From a virus, in the IMG/VR virus record IMGVR_UViG_3300021373_000309, positions 1-27,704 of that record: DNA of 27,704 nucleotides. One strand, 5' to 3'. The notes below the pieces were generated by a model. That model was not told the DNA's origin and made no database searches. It saw nothing but the letters and a program-made list of their open reading frames with translations. This document shows positions 1 through 6,510 of this stretch, piece after piece. Position 1 is the stretch's first letter. Every line of letters starts with the position of its first letter. A program made the position numbers and the translations under genes.

Positions 1-4
1 TCAT
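1..4 (-). CDS. 5' end of a truncated minus-strand gene
   Basis: An ATG on the minus strand starts at base 4 and runs off the left edge. It is preceded at about seven bases by a good Shine-Dalgarno sequence (AGGAG on the minus strand, around 11-15) and follows the adaptor gene stop by 49 bases. Only the start codon and one base are inside the window, so no product can be named. Position after the adaptor suggests another virion or tail gene. Confidence 0.5.
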
Positions 5-53
5 GTTGTTCTCCTAGATATATCTGATCTTGTTATACACTATTTTGCAGCGT

Positions 54-674
54 TTAGTAAGTGTTGACCTGTATTCTCATGCCGCTGCTTGATTGGCTTG
101 TTTTTAGGCTTACACGGTTGATGTCTGCAACTGCTTTTGCATAGAGGCTTGACCATACAGCCACACGCTCATCCTCACCCAGATATGGCGCTGCTTGCAT
201 CAGTGATCCGTACAAGTATGCATCTGGCGCATCTCCCAGTAACCAGTTGGTTGTTTGGCTGTCTGATAGCTTGGGAATGTCTTGGTAATAGATCAGTTCC
301 ATTGTGTATGTCTGATCTGGTGTTGGGAATAGCTCAAATGTCTCGCCGATATGCGCATAGAACTGTGGGCGACCTTGCGTGTTCTGGTTGCTTTCGCGCC
401 GCGTCATCATGTCATTCAGCGTTGTCATTTCCAGCTTAAACGTGTCACCCGTTGTAATGCTGAAGCGTACTGTCTCCAACCAATCGGCAGGCACTGCGCT
501 GTATTGGCTATCTAATGCTCCTGATGACCGTTCAATCATCTTGTAGTGGCGTATCTCACGCTCCATTTGCTTTTCTGCAATGGTGATGAAATCAGGTATG
601 ACTGACGTTAAATCATCCCGATCTAGCCAGTTTGCTATTGCTGTTTTTAGCTCTGAGTATGTTGTTATAGCCAT
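54..674 (-). CDS. Head-tail adaptor protein (DUF6682-like phage adaptor)
   Basis: A 206-residue protein resembling the phage adaptor family placed between portal and tail in short-tailed phages. The visible family pattern is an N-terminal helix (TYSELKTAIANWLDR), then the segment FITIAEKQMEREIR, a central beta-rich part with an ELFPTP motif near residue 115, and a C-terminal helical part (DAYLYGSLMQAAPYL). Its ATG overlaps the upstream stop by one base (TAATG), so it is probably translationally coupled. In the particle it would form the ring that extends the portal and receives the tail. Family assignment is by pattern memory; no catalytic residues apply. Confidence 0.7.
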   Translation of the reverse strand: MAITTYSELKTAIANWLDRDDLTSVIPDFITIAEKQMEREIRHYKMIERSSGALDSQYSAVPADWLETVRFSITTGDTFKLEMTTLNDMMTRRESNQNTQGRPQFYAHIGETFELFPTPDQTYTMELIYYQDIPKLSDSQTTNWLLGDAPDAYLYGSLMQAAPYLGEDERVAVWSSLYAKAVADINRVSLKTSQSSSGMRIQVNTY

Positions 675-1093
675 TATTTACCTCTTATAAAATCTATAAG
701 GCTCATTACAGCAGACATACGGCGCATAGGAACCGGAGAGGCTCCCTGCATTGCAGCGCTACCCAAACTGCTGGCAAACAAACCATAGTCACCCTCTTTA
801 CGAGCCTCGTTGGCCGTAGTTAAATCCTCTTGCACATTCTTGTAGGCTACACTCGGACTATTAAGCAAACCCATGCGCGTTAGAGGTGCTCCACGTTGTG
901 GGCCATAATCTTTCATCGCCTCTGCATAAGTTTCACGATCAGACATTCTAGCACTTTCTAGGTCATCAATCGCTCGCATAATAATTTCGTCAGAATACAA
1001 GTAACCCTCTGGGCCATCTTCGCGCATCGCAAAAGCGTTTTTCGTGTCGCCTGTCAGTTGTGCATAATATTCTCTTAAACCAATAGTATCCAT
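674..1093 (-). CDS. Uncharacterised virion-region protein, 139 aa
   Basis: I do not recognise this protein. The ATG at 1093 is preferred over a GTG two codons upstream because it overlaps the preceding stop as TAATG, and its own stop overlaps the adaptor start the same way. The protein is soluble-looking: a charged N-terminal half (DDLESARMSDRETYAEAMKDYGP) and an Ala/Met/Ser-rich C-terminus ending SLIDFIRGK. There are no membrane segments or cysteine clusters. Coupling to the adaptor gene suggests a structural or assembly role, but that is inference from position only. Confidence 0.6.
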   Translation of the reverse strand: MDTIGLREYYAQLTGDTKNAFAMREDGPEGYLYSDEIIMRAIDDLESARMSDRETYAEAMKDYGPQRGAPLTRMGLLNSPSVAYKNVQEDLTTANEARKEGDYGLFASSLGSAAMQGASPVPMRRMSAVMSLIDFIRGK

Positions 1094-1356
1094 TACCACT
1101 TAACCTTGTTCGCCCAGTATGCCGCGCTCATTTTGCCCTTTGCGATGTTCTTAGCATGTCTTGCTTTGAATGACTTAGAACGTGCTGTATTGCCCTTATC
1201 CCCTGAAACGCCCTGCTGACCAAAGCGGATTGTCTTGGTCTTATCACCCACCTTCGCCACAACAACGTGTGACTTGGTTTTGTGACTTGGTGTACGCTTG
1301 GGCTTGTTGTAGCCGCTCACACCTGCACGAGCTAGTTTAGGGTCTTTAGTAGCCAA
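1093..1356 (-). CDS. Small highly basic conserved phage protein, 87 aa
   Basis: Very rich in Lys and Arg, with the pattern SHVVVAKVGDKTKTIRFGQQG near residues 29-49 and a C-terminal KARHAKNIAKGKMSAAYWANKVKW-type segment. I recall near-identical C-terminal motifs in many marine podovirus genomes, where the function is not assigned. Strong positive charge fits a nucleic-acid-binding or DNA-packaging-associated virion protein; that is inference. It overlaps the 271-residue gene upstream by 11 bases and the downstream gene by one base, so all three are probably made from one message. Confidence 0.7.
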   Translation of the reverse strand: MATKDPKLARAGVSGYNKPKRTPSHKTKSHVVVAKVGDKTKTIRFGQQGVSGDKGNTARSKSFKARHAKNIAKGKMSAAYWANKVKW

Positions 1357-2161
1357 CTGGATATTGTCCTGTTTCCATCATTTGCTTTTGCGCCATCAGA
1401 TAGCTGTATTCTACTGGGCTTGTTCGTGGATCATTCAATCGCTGCAAAATCGCAGAATATGCTGTGTCACCAGTCGGAGTGATCTGATTACCCGCTGTTG
1501 CAACACCCATTTCTGGCACGCCCGAGGCAGGTGTCGTAAGACCTGTTTCAGCTTGTGCCAATGGTGCAGGTGGTGCTGTTTGCTCAAATCCACCGCCTAC
1601 TCCATAAGGGTTCGTCATTGCAGGTGGTGCTGTTACATCAAAACCGCCGCCAACACCATAAGGATTAGTTTCTGGACGCAGCATAGGCCGCAGGCTTGAT
1701 ATTGCATTGCGTGTAGCCTCTGGAACCGCACCATTTGTGCTTTTGACTGATGCCTCTGCTTTGATCTTTTCGTAAGGTGTACGCTCTCCAAACTCTTGAC
1801 CGCTTAAAGCATGCGCCAAGTTAGCCATTAAACTATAACCGCCTGCGCCTTGATACATCCCCCCAGATGCGTATGGCCCACCACGGTCAAACATATCCTC
1901 ATAATCGCGATAACCTAAAAGTCTGGCTAAGAATGGACGATCACCGTCTGATTGGCTGCTAGAACCGCTATCTGATCCACCACCCATAAATGACAAAAGG
2001 CCAGCGCGTTTTGGCTTGCCCTTGAATGCTCGGGATTGACGATAGGTTGCTTCACGACCTGCGCCTTGTGTGCGACCCAGCGTCTGGGCTGTGCGCTCAT
2101 AGTAATCATCGTCGCGTTCTTTCAGGCCAAGGCCCATAGATAGATCATCAAGCAGTCCCAT
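1346..2161 (-). CDS. Gly/Pro-rich virion-type protein with an 18-residue repeat, 271 aa
   Basis: Unrecognised. The N-terminal third is charged and Gly/Ser-rich (DDDYYERTAQTLGRTQGAG; GGGSDSGSSSQSDGD). Residues around 168-205 carry two copies of an 18-residue unit beginning NPYGVGGGF and ending TAPPA, matched at DNA level by a 54-bp direct repeat. The C-terminus (SPVEYSYLMAQKQMMETGQYP) looks helical. Low-complexity Gly/Pro linkers of this kind are common in ejection or tail proteins of marine podoviruses. It starts four bases after the stop of the 34-residue gene. Role in the virion is inferred from position. Confidence 0.6.
   Translation of the reverse strand: MGLLDDLSMGLGLKERDDDYYERTAQTLGRTQGAGREATYRQSRAFKGKPKRAGLLSFMGGGSDSGSSSQSDGDRPFLARLLGYRDYEDMFDRGGPYASGGMYQGAGGYSLMANLAHALSGQEFGERTPYEKIKAEASVKSTNGAVPEATRNAISSLRPMLRPETNPYGVGGGFDVTAPPAMTNPYGVGGGFEQTAPPAPLAQAETGLTTPASGVPEMGVATAGNQITPTGDTAYSAILQRLNDPRTSPVEYSYLMAQKQMMETGQYPVGY
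1565..1672 (-). repeat. 54-bp in-frame tandem repeat, two copies
   Basis: The stretch TGCAGGTGGTGCTGTT occurs at 1565 and again at 1619, 54 bases apart, and similarity continues through both units. Each unit encodes one 18-residue Gly/Pro-rich block of the 271-residue protein. The copies differ at several third positions, so the duplication is not recent. Confidence 0.75.
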
Positions 2162-2164
2162 AAC

Positions 2165-2269
2165 TTATCCTTTCGCTAAACATTTACCAGCCATTGCGCA
2201 CTTGCTTGGCGTTGGGCAACCTTTACACGGCGTGAACTTAGCTGATGAACCGTATTTTCCTGTTCTCAT
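2165..2269 (-). CDS. Cys-rich micro-protein, 34 aa
   Basis: A minus-strand ORF of 34 residues with start ATG at 2269 overlapping the upstream stop as ATGA, and stop TAA four bases before the next gene. It is short, basic, and has four cysteines spaced CxxC-x5-C-x5-C (positions 15, 18, 24, 30), a layout that could bind zinc. It exactly fills the space between its neighbours, which supports it being a real gene. Function unknown. Confidence 0.6.
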   Translation of the reverse strand: MRTGKYGSSAKFTPCKGCPTPSKCAMAGKCLAKG

Positions 2270-2421
2270 TTCTTTTTCTTCTTTGCTGTTTTGGCGGCTG
2301 CTTTGAACGCCTTGGCAGTAGGCGCACCTTTTGAACCGGGTTTACGCATTTTCTCGCCCGATCCCGCTGCAATCCGCTTACGCTTTGCATGAATGTTGGA
2401 ATACAAACCTTTTTTGGGCAT
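2266..2421 (-). CDS. Lys-rich small conserved phage protein, 51 aa
   Basis: An ORF of 51 residues starting MPKKGLYSNIHAKRKRI, with a middle segment GSGEKMRKPGSKGAP and a poly-Lys tail. A strong Shine-Dalgarno sequence (AGGAG) lies about six bases upstream of the ATG at 2421. I recall very similar sequences next to terminase or tail genes in many marine phages, without known function. The extreme basicity suggests nucleic-acid binding, which is inference. It follows the terminase stop by 34 bases. Confidence 0.75.
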   Translation of the reverse strand: MPKKGLYSNIHAKRKRIAAGSGEKMRKPGSKGAPTAKAFKAAAKTAKKKKK

Positions 2422-2455
2422 GGGCAACTCCTGTATTTAGCTGCACCTTACCACA

Positions 2456-3730
2456 CTAGGCTATGCCGCGCAAATTCCTTCTGATTGGCTCGCCCCAATC
2501 GCTTTGCCTGCGATAACCTACCGCAAGATACCTGAAAGCATCTGCGCCGTGTGATGTCCAATCGTGTAGCGGTCCACCCCGCCAAGTCTTTAACTTTTCG
2601 TCAAAATCTCTGCGGTATTGTCTTAAAGCCTCTACGCCTCTCGTGCAGTTCTCATCATCAAACCAACACTTGGGGATCATGGTACGCGCAGCCTGTATGC
2701 CATCCTCTACCGATAGTTTCGGCGCAATCTCAATGTTCCGTATGCCCAGCGCGTCAAGCGTTTCAAGCCTGCTTTTCCCTGTTCCCAGTTCCTTGACTTG
2801 GACATCATGCGGCAAAATGTGTTGCTCGTAGTGATATTCTTTGTCCAAGAGAACTTTTGCATAGTGATCTAATCCTACTCCGCTGCTTTCGTAATAGTCC
2901 ACAATCCTGATTTCTTGGCCTACGAACTGAGCAAACCATATTGCTGTACTGTCGCCTATTCCCAAGTCCCATGCAGTAATGACAGATGCAGCCCGGTCAT
3001 ACGGTACGCGCGTTATTCTGCCATCCTCTGTGGCCTGTTTCATTTCTTTTGCGTAAAAAGCCCCTTGGATTGCCGCTTCAAAGCTGCACTCAAATTCTTG
3101 CTCGTAGCGGTCATCGCCCATTGTACGTCTTGCCTCATCAAGTTCTTCTTGATCCAATATTGACGTATCTGATGCTTTGAGCATTGCGGTGAACCAGTTA
3201 GGATCGTCTTGCGCTTCATGCCACAGTTCCCAAAACTCGTTCTTTCCTTTAGGCGTTGAGATAAAGGTAGCAGAACCGCGTCTATCTGCCAACGCGGGAC
3301 GGATAACATTTGACCAAGCTGACGCAGGGAAATCTGCCATCTCATCAAGTACCACTGCATCAAAGTACAGACCACGCATTGCGTTGTAGTTATCTGCACC
3401 AAACAAGCGGAACCGCGCACCATTCAGAAAGTCTATGCGCAATTCACTGTGGTTTACTTTTATCTCTGGAATATCTCTGGTGAACTCCAATGCATAATCC
3501 CACGCAACTGCTTTAGCTTGGGAAAGGTATGGAGCAATGTAGGCTACCCGTACATTCGGGCGATCTATTTCAAAGCAAGAACGGATTAGATCATTGATAG
3601 CTGCTACGGTTTTGCCAAAGCGTCTGTGTGCTACGATGATCGCAAAGCGTTCTTTCCTGTTGTGGAATGCTCTGATCTGATCGCGTGGCTTGTAGTCTAT
3701 CTCTTGTACGACTTCTACTACTCGCGCCAT
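2456..3730 (-). CDS. terL: Terminase large subunit (ATPase plus nuclease)
   Basis: A 424-residue DNA-packaging motor. The ATPase part has a Walker A-like HRRFGKT at residues 35-41, Walker B AVVLDEM at 125-131 (Asp129, Glu130) and coupling motif FISTPKG at 156-162. The C-terminal RNase H-like nuclease part has AWDLGIGDSTAIW at 253-265 (Asp255 a likely metal ligand), an acidic pair near 358-359 and SHGADAFRY near 393-401 with Asp397. Length is typical or slightly short for the family. It would bind the portal, cut concatemers and pump DNA into proheads. The start overlaps the small-subunit gene by 13 bases. Confidence 0.95.
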   Translation of the reverse strand: MARVVEVVQEIDYKPRDQIRAFHNRKERFAIIVAHRRFGKTVAAINDLIRSCFEIDRPNVRVAYIAPYLSQAKAVAWDYALEFTRDIPEIKVNHSELRIDFLNGARFRLFGADNYNAMRGLYFDAVVLDEMADFPASAWSNVIRPALADRRGSATFISTPKGKNEFWELWHEAQDDPNWFTAMLKASDTSILDQEELDEARRTMGDDRYEQEFECSFEAAIQGAFYAKEMKQATEDGRITRVPYDRAASVITAWDLGIGDSTAIWFAQFVGQEIRIVDYYESSGVGLDHYAKVLLDKEYHYEQHILPHDVQVKELGTGKSRLETLDALGIRNIEIAPKLSVEDGIQAARTMIPKCWFDDENCTRGVEALRQYRRDFDEKLKTWRGGPLHDWTSHGADAFRYLAVGYRRQSDWGEPIRRNLRGIA

Positions 3731-4071
3731 TTTAGACTAACCACATGCTGCACTTCACCTTCTACTTCTGCATTTACCTGCATTGGCAACACTTTACCCA
3801 TCAGGCTCATAAATGCCGTTGGCTGCGCCTCTGCCATAATTTGCAGGTAGGCTGTCATGCCATCTTTCTTAGCTTGCTCTACAAAACGCTGATCAGCTTC
3901 ATCTTGGCTTTTGCCATAGAGCTTCTCTACCATTGCTTGCCCTGATCTTTCTGCGGCAATAATGATGCTTTCTTTCATCAGCTTTGAAGTTTTATTGGGG
4001 GTGCCTTTTTTTCGGCCTGATCCCTGTACTTTAGAAAAATGTTCCTGTTTCGTACTCATAGTACCGTCCAT
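3718..4071 (-). CDS. terS: Probable terminase small subunit
   Basis: A 117-residue basic protein directly upstream of and overlapping terL. Residues 17-27 read GSGRKKGTPNK, a Gly-Arg-x-x-Gly-Thr-Pro-Asn-Lys motif often found near the N-terminus of small-terminase-like phage proteins. The rest is helical (MKESIIIAAERSGQAMVEKLYG) with a conserved-looking MAEAQPTAFMSLMGKVLPMQV segment. It would recognise packaging DNA and recruit the large subunit. Two starts are possible: ATG at 4071, or ATG at 4059, which has a weak GGACGG upstream. Assignment rests mostly on position. Confidence 0.7.
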   Translation of the reverse strand: MDGTMSTKQEHFSKVQGSGRKKGTPNKTSKLMKESIIIAAERSGQAMVEKLYGKSQDEADQRFVEQAKKDGMTAYLQIMAEAQPTAFMSLMGKVLPMQVNAEVEGEVQHVVSLKWRE

Positions 4072-4095
4072 AGTGGGTGCGTCTATATGTTGTGT

Positions 4096-4124
4096 ATATT
4101 AGTGTATTTGTGTGGGAAATGAAA
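4096..4124 (-). promoter_or_regulatory. Candidate promoter for the terminase operon
   Basis: On the minus strand a TTTCAT element (4119-4124) is followed after exactly 17 bases by TAATAT (4096-4101), about 25 bases ahead of the terS start. The -35 is a poor match and the region is AT-rich, so this is tentative. Confidence 0.35.
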
Positions 4125-4127
4125 GAC

Positions 4128-4154
4128 CCCCTGAACGTGACCGCGCTCAGAGGG
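4128..4154 (-). other. Imperfect hairpin in the 4072-4299 gap
   Basis: CCC-CTGA at 4128-4134 can pair with TCAG-(A)-GGG at 4147-4154, leaving one bulged A. Read on the minus strand the hairpin is followed by GTCTTTCATTT, a weak U-rich tail. It may be a second, leaky terminator or a leader structure ahead of the terminase genes. The rest of the 228-base gap has a GAGCCA motif at 4165 and 4178 with its complement TGGCTC at 4211, but no convincing gene. Confidence 0.4.
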
Positions 4155-4244
4155 CCAGTGAGGAGAGCCAGTGTATGGAGCCACACAAACCAACAGGGAG
4201 GGAGAAAGGTTGGCTCTTGCTGAGAAGGTAACACAATTCTATGC

Positions 4245-4281
4245 AAAAAAATACCCCCTGCGGAGCGATCACGCGAGGGGG
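4245..4281 (-). terminator. Rho-independent terminator of the replication block
   Basis: CCCCCT plus GCG at 4254-4262 pairs with CGC, one bulged G, and AGGGGG at 4272-4281, giving a 9-bp GC-rich stem. On the minus strand the stem is followed by TA and a run of seven T (4245-4251). It lies just after the stop at 4300, so it would end leftward transcription of the replication block before the terminase genes. Confidence 0.8.
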
Positions 4282-4299
4282 CAGTTCAGTGAGGCAAAC

Positions 4300-4803
4300 C
4301 TATGAGATAGGTGGGTCAACCCTAGCAGGTATATTGTTTGCTGACAAGTATTCTAAATACGGCTGCAAATGTGCGTCTGAGATAAGACCCATCTCTACCA
4401 TCTTGTCTGCCAGCTTACCGCGTATATACATCTCGCCTACTGGTTCGCCTGCGATGATACGCTTTGCGTTTAGCTGTAGTGTGTCAGGCTTCCACGGGCC
4501 GCTGCTTACTGTGCGCGTGGATGCAGATGTCATAGACTTAGAAACTGCTGCGCTGATTTCTGCTGATGTAGGCCAAGAGCGTGACTTGTGCGCCTCTTTC
4601 AGTTTCAGCATTGCACGATCCATTGTGCCGCGAATGTGATCCTCATTTGTGTCGTTAGGGAACTTCTGGTTAATCAGACGACAGATACCCTCTACCTCTG
4701 CCTGCGCTCGTTTCTCATCTTCTAAGTGCTTTGGAATAGAGTAAGTGCCAAGGATGTTCATTAGCTCGTTACGGATTAGCTGCATTCTTGTTTCATAGTT
4801 CAT
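4300..4803 (-). CDS. Replication-block protein, possible helicase-loader partner, 167 aa
   Basis: Not firmly recognised. It is the last gene of the leftward replication block and overlaps the upstream gene by 11 bases. The N-terminal half is helical (MQLIRNELMNILGTYSIPKHLEDEKRA). A segment KEAHKSRSWPTSAEISAAV near residues 69-87 resembles the Trp-Pro-Thr stretch seen in phage proteins that sit next to replication initiators, so a helicase-loading role like lambda P is possible but unproven. The C-terminal part (GEMYIRGKLADKMVEMGLISDAHLQPYLEYL) is also helical. No nucleotide-binding motif is visible, so it is not a DnaC-type ATPase. Confidence 0.6.
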   Translation of the reverse strand: MNYETRMQLIRNELMNILGTYSIPKHLEDEKRAQAEVEGICRLINQKFPNDTNEDHIRGTMDRAMLKLKEAHKSRSWPTSAEISAAVSKSMTSASTRTVSSGPWKPDTLQLNAKRIIAGEPVGEMYIRGKLADKMVEMGLISDAHLQPYLEYLSANNIPARVDPPIS

Positions 4804-5251
4804 AGATCATCTCCCCGTTTGGCCCTAAACGCATTCCCTGATTTAACCATAACTCATGGATTATATCATCATCAATATAGTCATCTATTTCTTTTGTAAG
4901 ATTTATCATCGCCCGATCTTTGTCGTAATCATACATCTTACGCATATCGTTTCTTATTTCTTTGCTTCTGTGATCTACATTCACAAACTTTTGAATTGAC
5001 TGCTTGGCTTCTATAATCTGAAACCAAACTATCTCATCACCACCGCTTATCTGTTCTAATAACCAATCTACACACAACTCTTTCGTAGGAAAAGTCATCA
5101 CACTGTCATGCAAATCATATGGGTAACGACCACCTACGGAGCGGGTAAGATTTACAAGCCAATAATGCTTTCCATCATATTTATTACCCTCTTGCTCAAT
5201 CATGTATCTTTGATTTTGTAACTTTCTTAGATTTTCATATTTATCTTTCAT
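4793..5251 (-). CDS. Uncharacterised replication-block protein, 152 aa
   Basis: Unrecognised. I chose ATG at 5251 (four bases after the upstream stop at 5256, with GAGG nine bases before it); GTG at 5281 or ATG at 5266 would lengthen the protein by ten or five residues. It is rich in charged and aromatic residues, with WLVNLTRSVGGRYPYDLHDSVMTFP near residues 31-55 and an acidic stretch EIDDYIDDDIIHELW near the C-terminus. Its codons are visibly more AT-rich than those of the structural genes. Co-transcription with the initiator suggests a role in replication or early takeover. Confidence 0.55.
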   Translation of the reverse strand: MKDKYENLRKLQNQRYMIEQEGNKYDGKHYWLVNLTRSVGGRYPYDLHDSVMTFPTKELCVDWLLEQISGGDEIVWFQIIEAKQSIQKFVNVDHRSKEIRNDMRKMYDYDKDRAMINLTKEIDDYIDDDIIHELWLNQGMRLGPNGEMIYEL

Positions 5252-5255
5252 GGCA

Positions 5256-5879
5256 TTATACCTCATCTGCCCAGCGCTCACCGTTTAGCCAAGTAGCTAG
5301 GTGAGGCATGTATTGTTTGTCTTTACCGTCTAGTGTTGCAACGTATGCTTCCAGTTTAGGCAACAGATCAAAGAAGTCTATCTTCTTAGAAGCTGCTACA
5401 TATGCTTTTCTGGCCTGCCCCTTTCCTACCTTGCGTGGGTACATTTCCCATAATTGGTCAAAGTAATAATTCACCTCATCATCCTTTGATGATGTATTAG
5501 TATCTGGTTTACTATTTGGTTTACTATCTGGTATAGGTTCGCCCTTTTGGGCAGTTCCATTTGCCTTTTTGGGCAAATCCATTTGACCTGTGGGGCAATA
5601 CCATTTTGTTCTATCGTATCCAGCTTTGTTAAAGTTACCAACTAAGATCAAATCACACTCTATTAGCTTCTCTAAAGCAGTTCTGATTTGCTTTTGACTT
5701 AGGTAAGCAAACAGCTCCTCAAAAGCTCTCATACTATTATATGTCCAATAACGGCCCTCATGGAAATGCTTGTTGTTGGCTTGATTTTTCTCAACCCAGA
5801 ATAATAAATTCTGATAGATAACTGCGGCATTTACACCAACCTTTGCTGCAATCTTTGGATCAAATGAATGTAAAGCCAT
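5256..5879 (-). CDS. Replication initiator (winged-helix plus C-terminal loader-type domain)
   Basis: A 207-residue protein. ATG at 5879 overlaps the upstream stop as TAATG and has GGAG before it; a TTG further upstream is less likely. Residues 1-95 look like a phage winged-helix domain (AAVIYQNLLFWVEKN; TYNSMRAFEELF; LSQKQIRTALEKLIECDLI). Residues 97-137 are a low-complexity linker (SKPNSKPDTN). Residues 138-207 carry the YFDQLWEMYPRKVGKGQARKAY and QYMPHLATWLNGERW motifs found at the end of lambda O-like and DnaD-like phage initiators. It would bind the origin and recruit the host helicase. The linker-coding DNA contains repeats that may be the origin itself. Confidence 0.8.
   Translation of the reverse strand: MALHSFDPKIAAKVGVNAAVIYQNLLFWVEKNQANNKHFHEGRYWTYNSMRAFEELFAYLSQKQIRTALEKLIECDLILVGNFNKAGYDRTKWYCPTGQMDLPKKANGTAQKGEPIPDSKPNSKPDTNTSSKDDEVNYYFDQLWEMYPRKVGKGQARKAYVAASKKIDFFDLLPKLEAYVATLDGKDKQYMPHLATWLNGERWADEV
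5477..5585. repeat. Repeat cluster inside the initiator gene, candidate origin iterons
   Basis: Three kinds of repeat lie side by side: a 7-bp inverted repeat CATCATC/GATGATG with a 4-base loop (5477-5494); three 12-bp direct units like TATCTGGTTTAC (5501-5512, 5513-5524, 5525-5536); and two 22-bp direct units (5542-5563, 5564-5585), each containing a small GCCC/GGGC-type inverted repeat. The 22-bp period is not a multiple of three, so it is not simply a protein repeat. In lambda the origin iterons sit in the linker region of gene O; the same placement here suggests an origin. Confidence 0.5.
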
Positions 5880-6172
5880 TATCTCCACTCCAAACAAACA
5901 TAATTTTTTTCTTCTTCTGTCCAATATAGGTCAAAAATCTGAAAATTTGGGTCTTCGTGAAGCGCCGCAAACCTATATTCATCGCCAAAATTACCGACCG
6001 TCATCTCAATTCTGTGATGCGTAAAATCCGCAACCTTCTCTATGTAATCAAATGATGCCTTATATCCCTCACCATGAGGACACTCAGCAAGCACCATCAA
6101 TAAACGAAACTCGCTATCATCAACTAATGCACCTAAAGACATTACATTTGCTATTAATCTTGATGAAGACAT
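5879..6172 (-). CDS. Small replication-block leader gene, HTH-like, 97 aa
   Basis: First gene of the leftward block; strong AAGGAG Shine-Dalgarno about seven bases before the ATG at 6172. The N-terminal half (LGALVDDSEFRLLMVLAECPHGEGYKASFDYIEKVADFTHHRIEMTVGNF) has the spacing of a winged helix-turn-helix domain like those in phage replication or regulatory proteins. The C-terminal part is acidic and aromatic (FQIFDLYWTEEEKNYVCLEWR). It is coupled to the initiator by a one-base overlap, so it may help the initiator or regulate the block. I do not recognise a named family. Confidence 0.6.
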   Translation of the reverse strand: MSSSRLIANVMSLGALVDDSEFRLLMVLAECPHGEGYKASFDYIEKVADFTHHRIEMTVGNFGDEYRFAALHEDPNFQIFDLYWTEEEKNYVCLEWR

Positions 6173-6195
6173 TTTTTCACTCCTTGTTTTTTGGA

Positions 6196-6220
6196 GCAGG
6201 GTGTTCTATCATTACCCTGC
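6196..6220 (-). other. Leader hairpin ahead of the replication block
   Basis: GCAGGGT (6196-6202) and ACCCTGC (6214-6220) form a perfect 7-bp inverted repeat with an 11-base loop, 24 bases upstream of the start at 6172. On the minus-strand RNA the next bases can also pair CUCC with the GGAG of the ribosome binding site, sharing one C with the stem. This could modulate translation. Confidence 0.5.
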
Positions 6221-6238
6221 GGTTTGAGACATTCGCAC

Positions 6239-6253
6239 TGTAACATAGTTACA
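6239..6253. promoter_or_regulatory. Palindromic operator candidate
   Basis: TGTAACATAGTTACA is a perfect 6-3-6 palindrome in the gap between the repressor terminator and the replication block. It lies upstream of the leftward block, and its minus-strand copy contains a TTGTAA -35-like element. The adjacent repressor gene is an obvious candidate binder; that link is inferred. Confidence 0.5.
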
Positions 6254-6262
6254 ACTTCTTAC

Positions 6263-6296
6263 AAAGACCCGTTGCTCTGCTAGGCGCGGGTCTTTT
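6263..6296 (-). terminator. Hairpin terminator after the repressor gene
   Basis: AAAGACCCG (6263-6271) and CGGGTCTTT (6287-6295) form a perfect 9-bp stem immediately after the repressor stop at 6298. Read leftward the 3' arm ends in TTT followed by G, so the U tract is short. It would insulate the repressor from the replication block and could work in both directions. Confidence 0.65.
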
Positions 6297-6297
6297 C

Positions 6298-6483
6298 CTA
6301 TTCTACATCCATAAAATAATCAGACAAGACTTTTACCGTATCGTATGTGACGTTTCCCACGCCATCCCGCACACGGTAATAGGTATGCCGCGATAGACCT
6401 GTAGCTTCACAGACTTTTGACGGTTGCCGATCCTTCATCAGTCGTTGGATATGCTCCAAGTTATACATCATCTTGCTATTCAT
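6298..6483 (-). CDS. Cro-like HTH repressor, 61 aa
   Basis: Start ATG at 6483 is chosen because AAGGAG lies six bases upstream; the longer reading frame upstream has no such signal and would cover the promoters. The protein is a compact DNA-binding domain: residues 19-36 (QPSKVCEATGLSRHTYYR) fit a helix-turn-helix of the Xre/Cro class, followed by VRDGVGNVTYDTVKVLSDYF, the usual third and fourth helices. There is no room for a dimerisation or protease-sensitive domain, so it resembles Cro rather than CI. It is divergent from the rightward early operon and likely controls both directions. Confidence 0.8.
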   Translation of the reverse strand: MNSKMMYNLEHIQRLMKDRQPSKVCEATGLSRHTYYRVRDGVGNVTYDTVKVLSDYFMDVE

Positions 6484-6510
6484 GCGTTCTCCTTTTTTGC
6501 ATTCTTGGGG

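Noticed and set aside
4031-4246. 71-residue minus-strand frame over the gap before terS
   Set aside because: It runs through hairpins and the promoter candidate, has no ribosome site, and overlaps terS out of frame.
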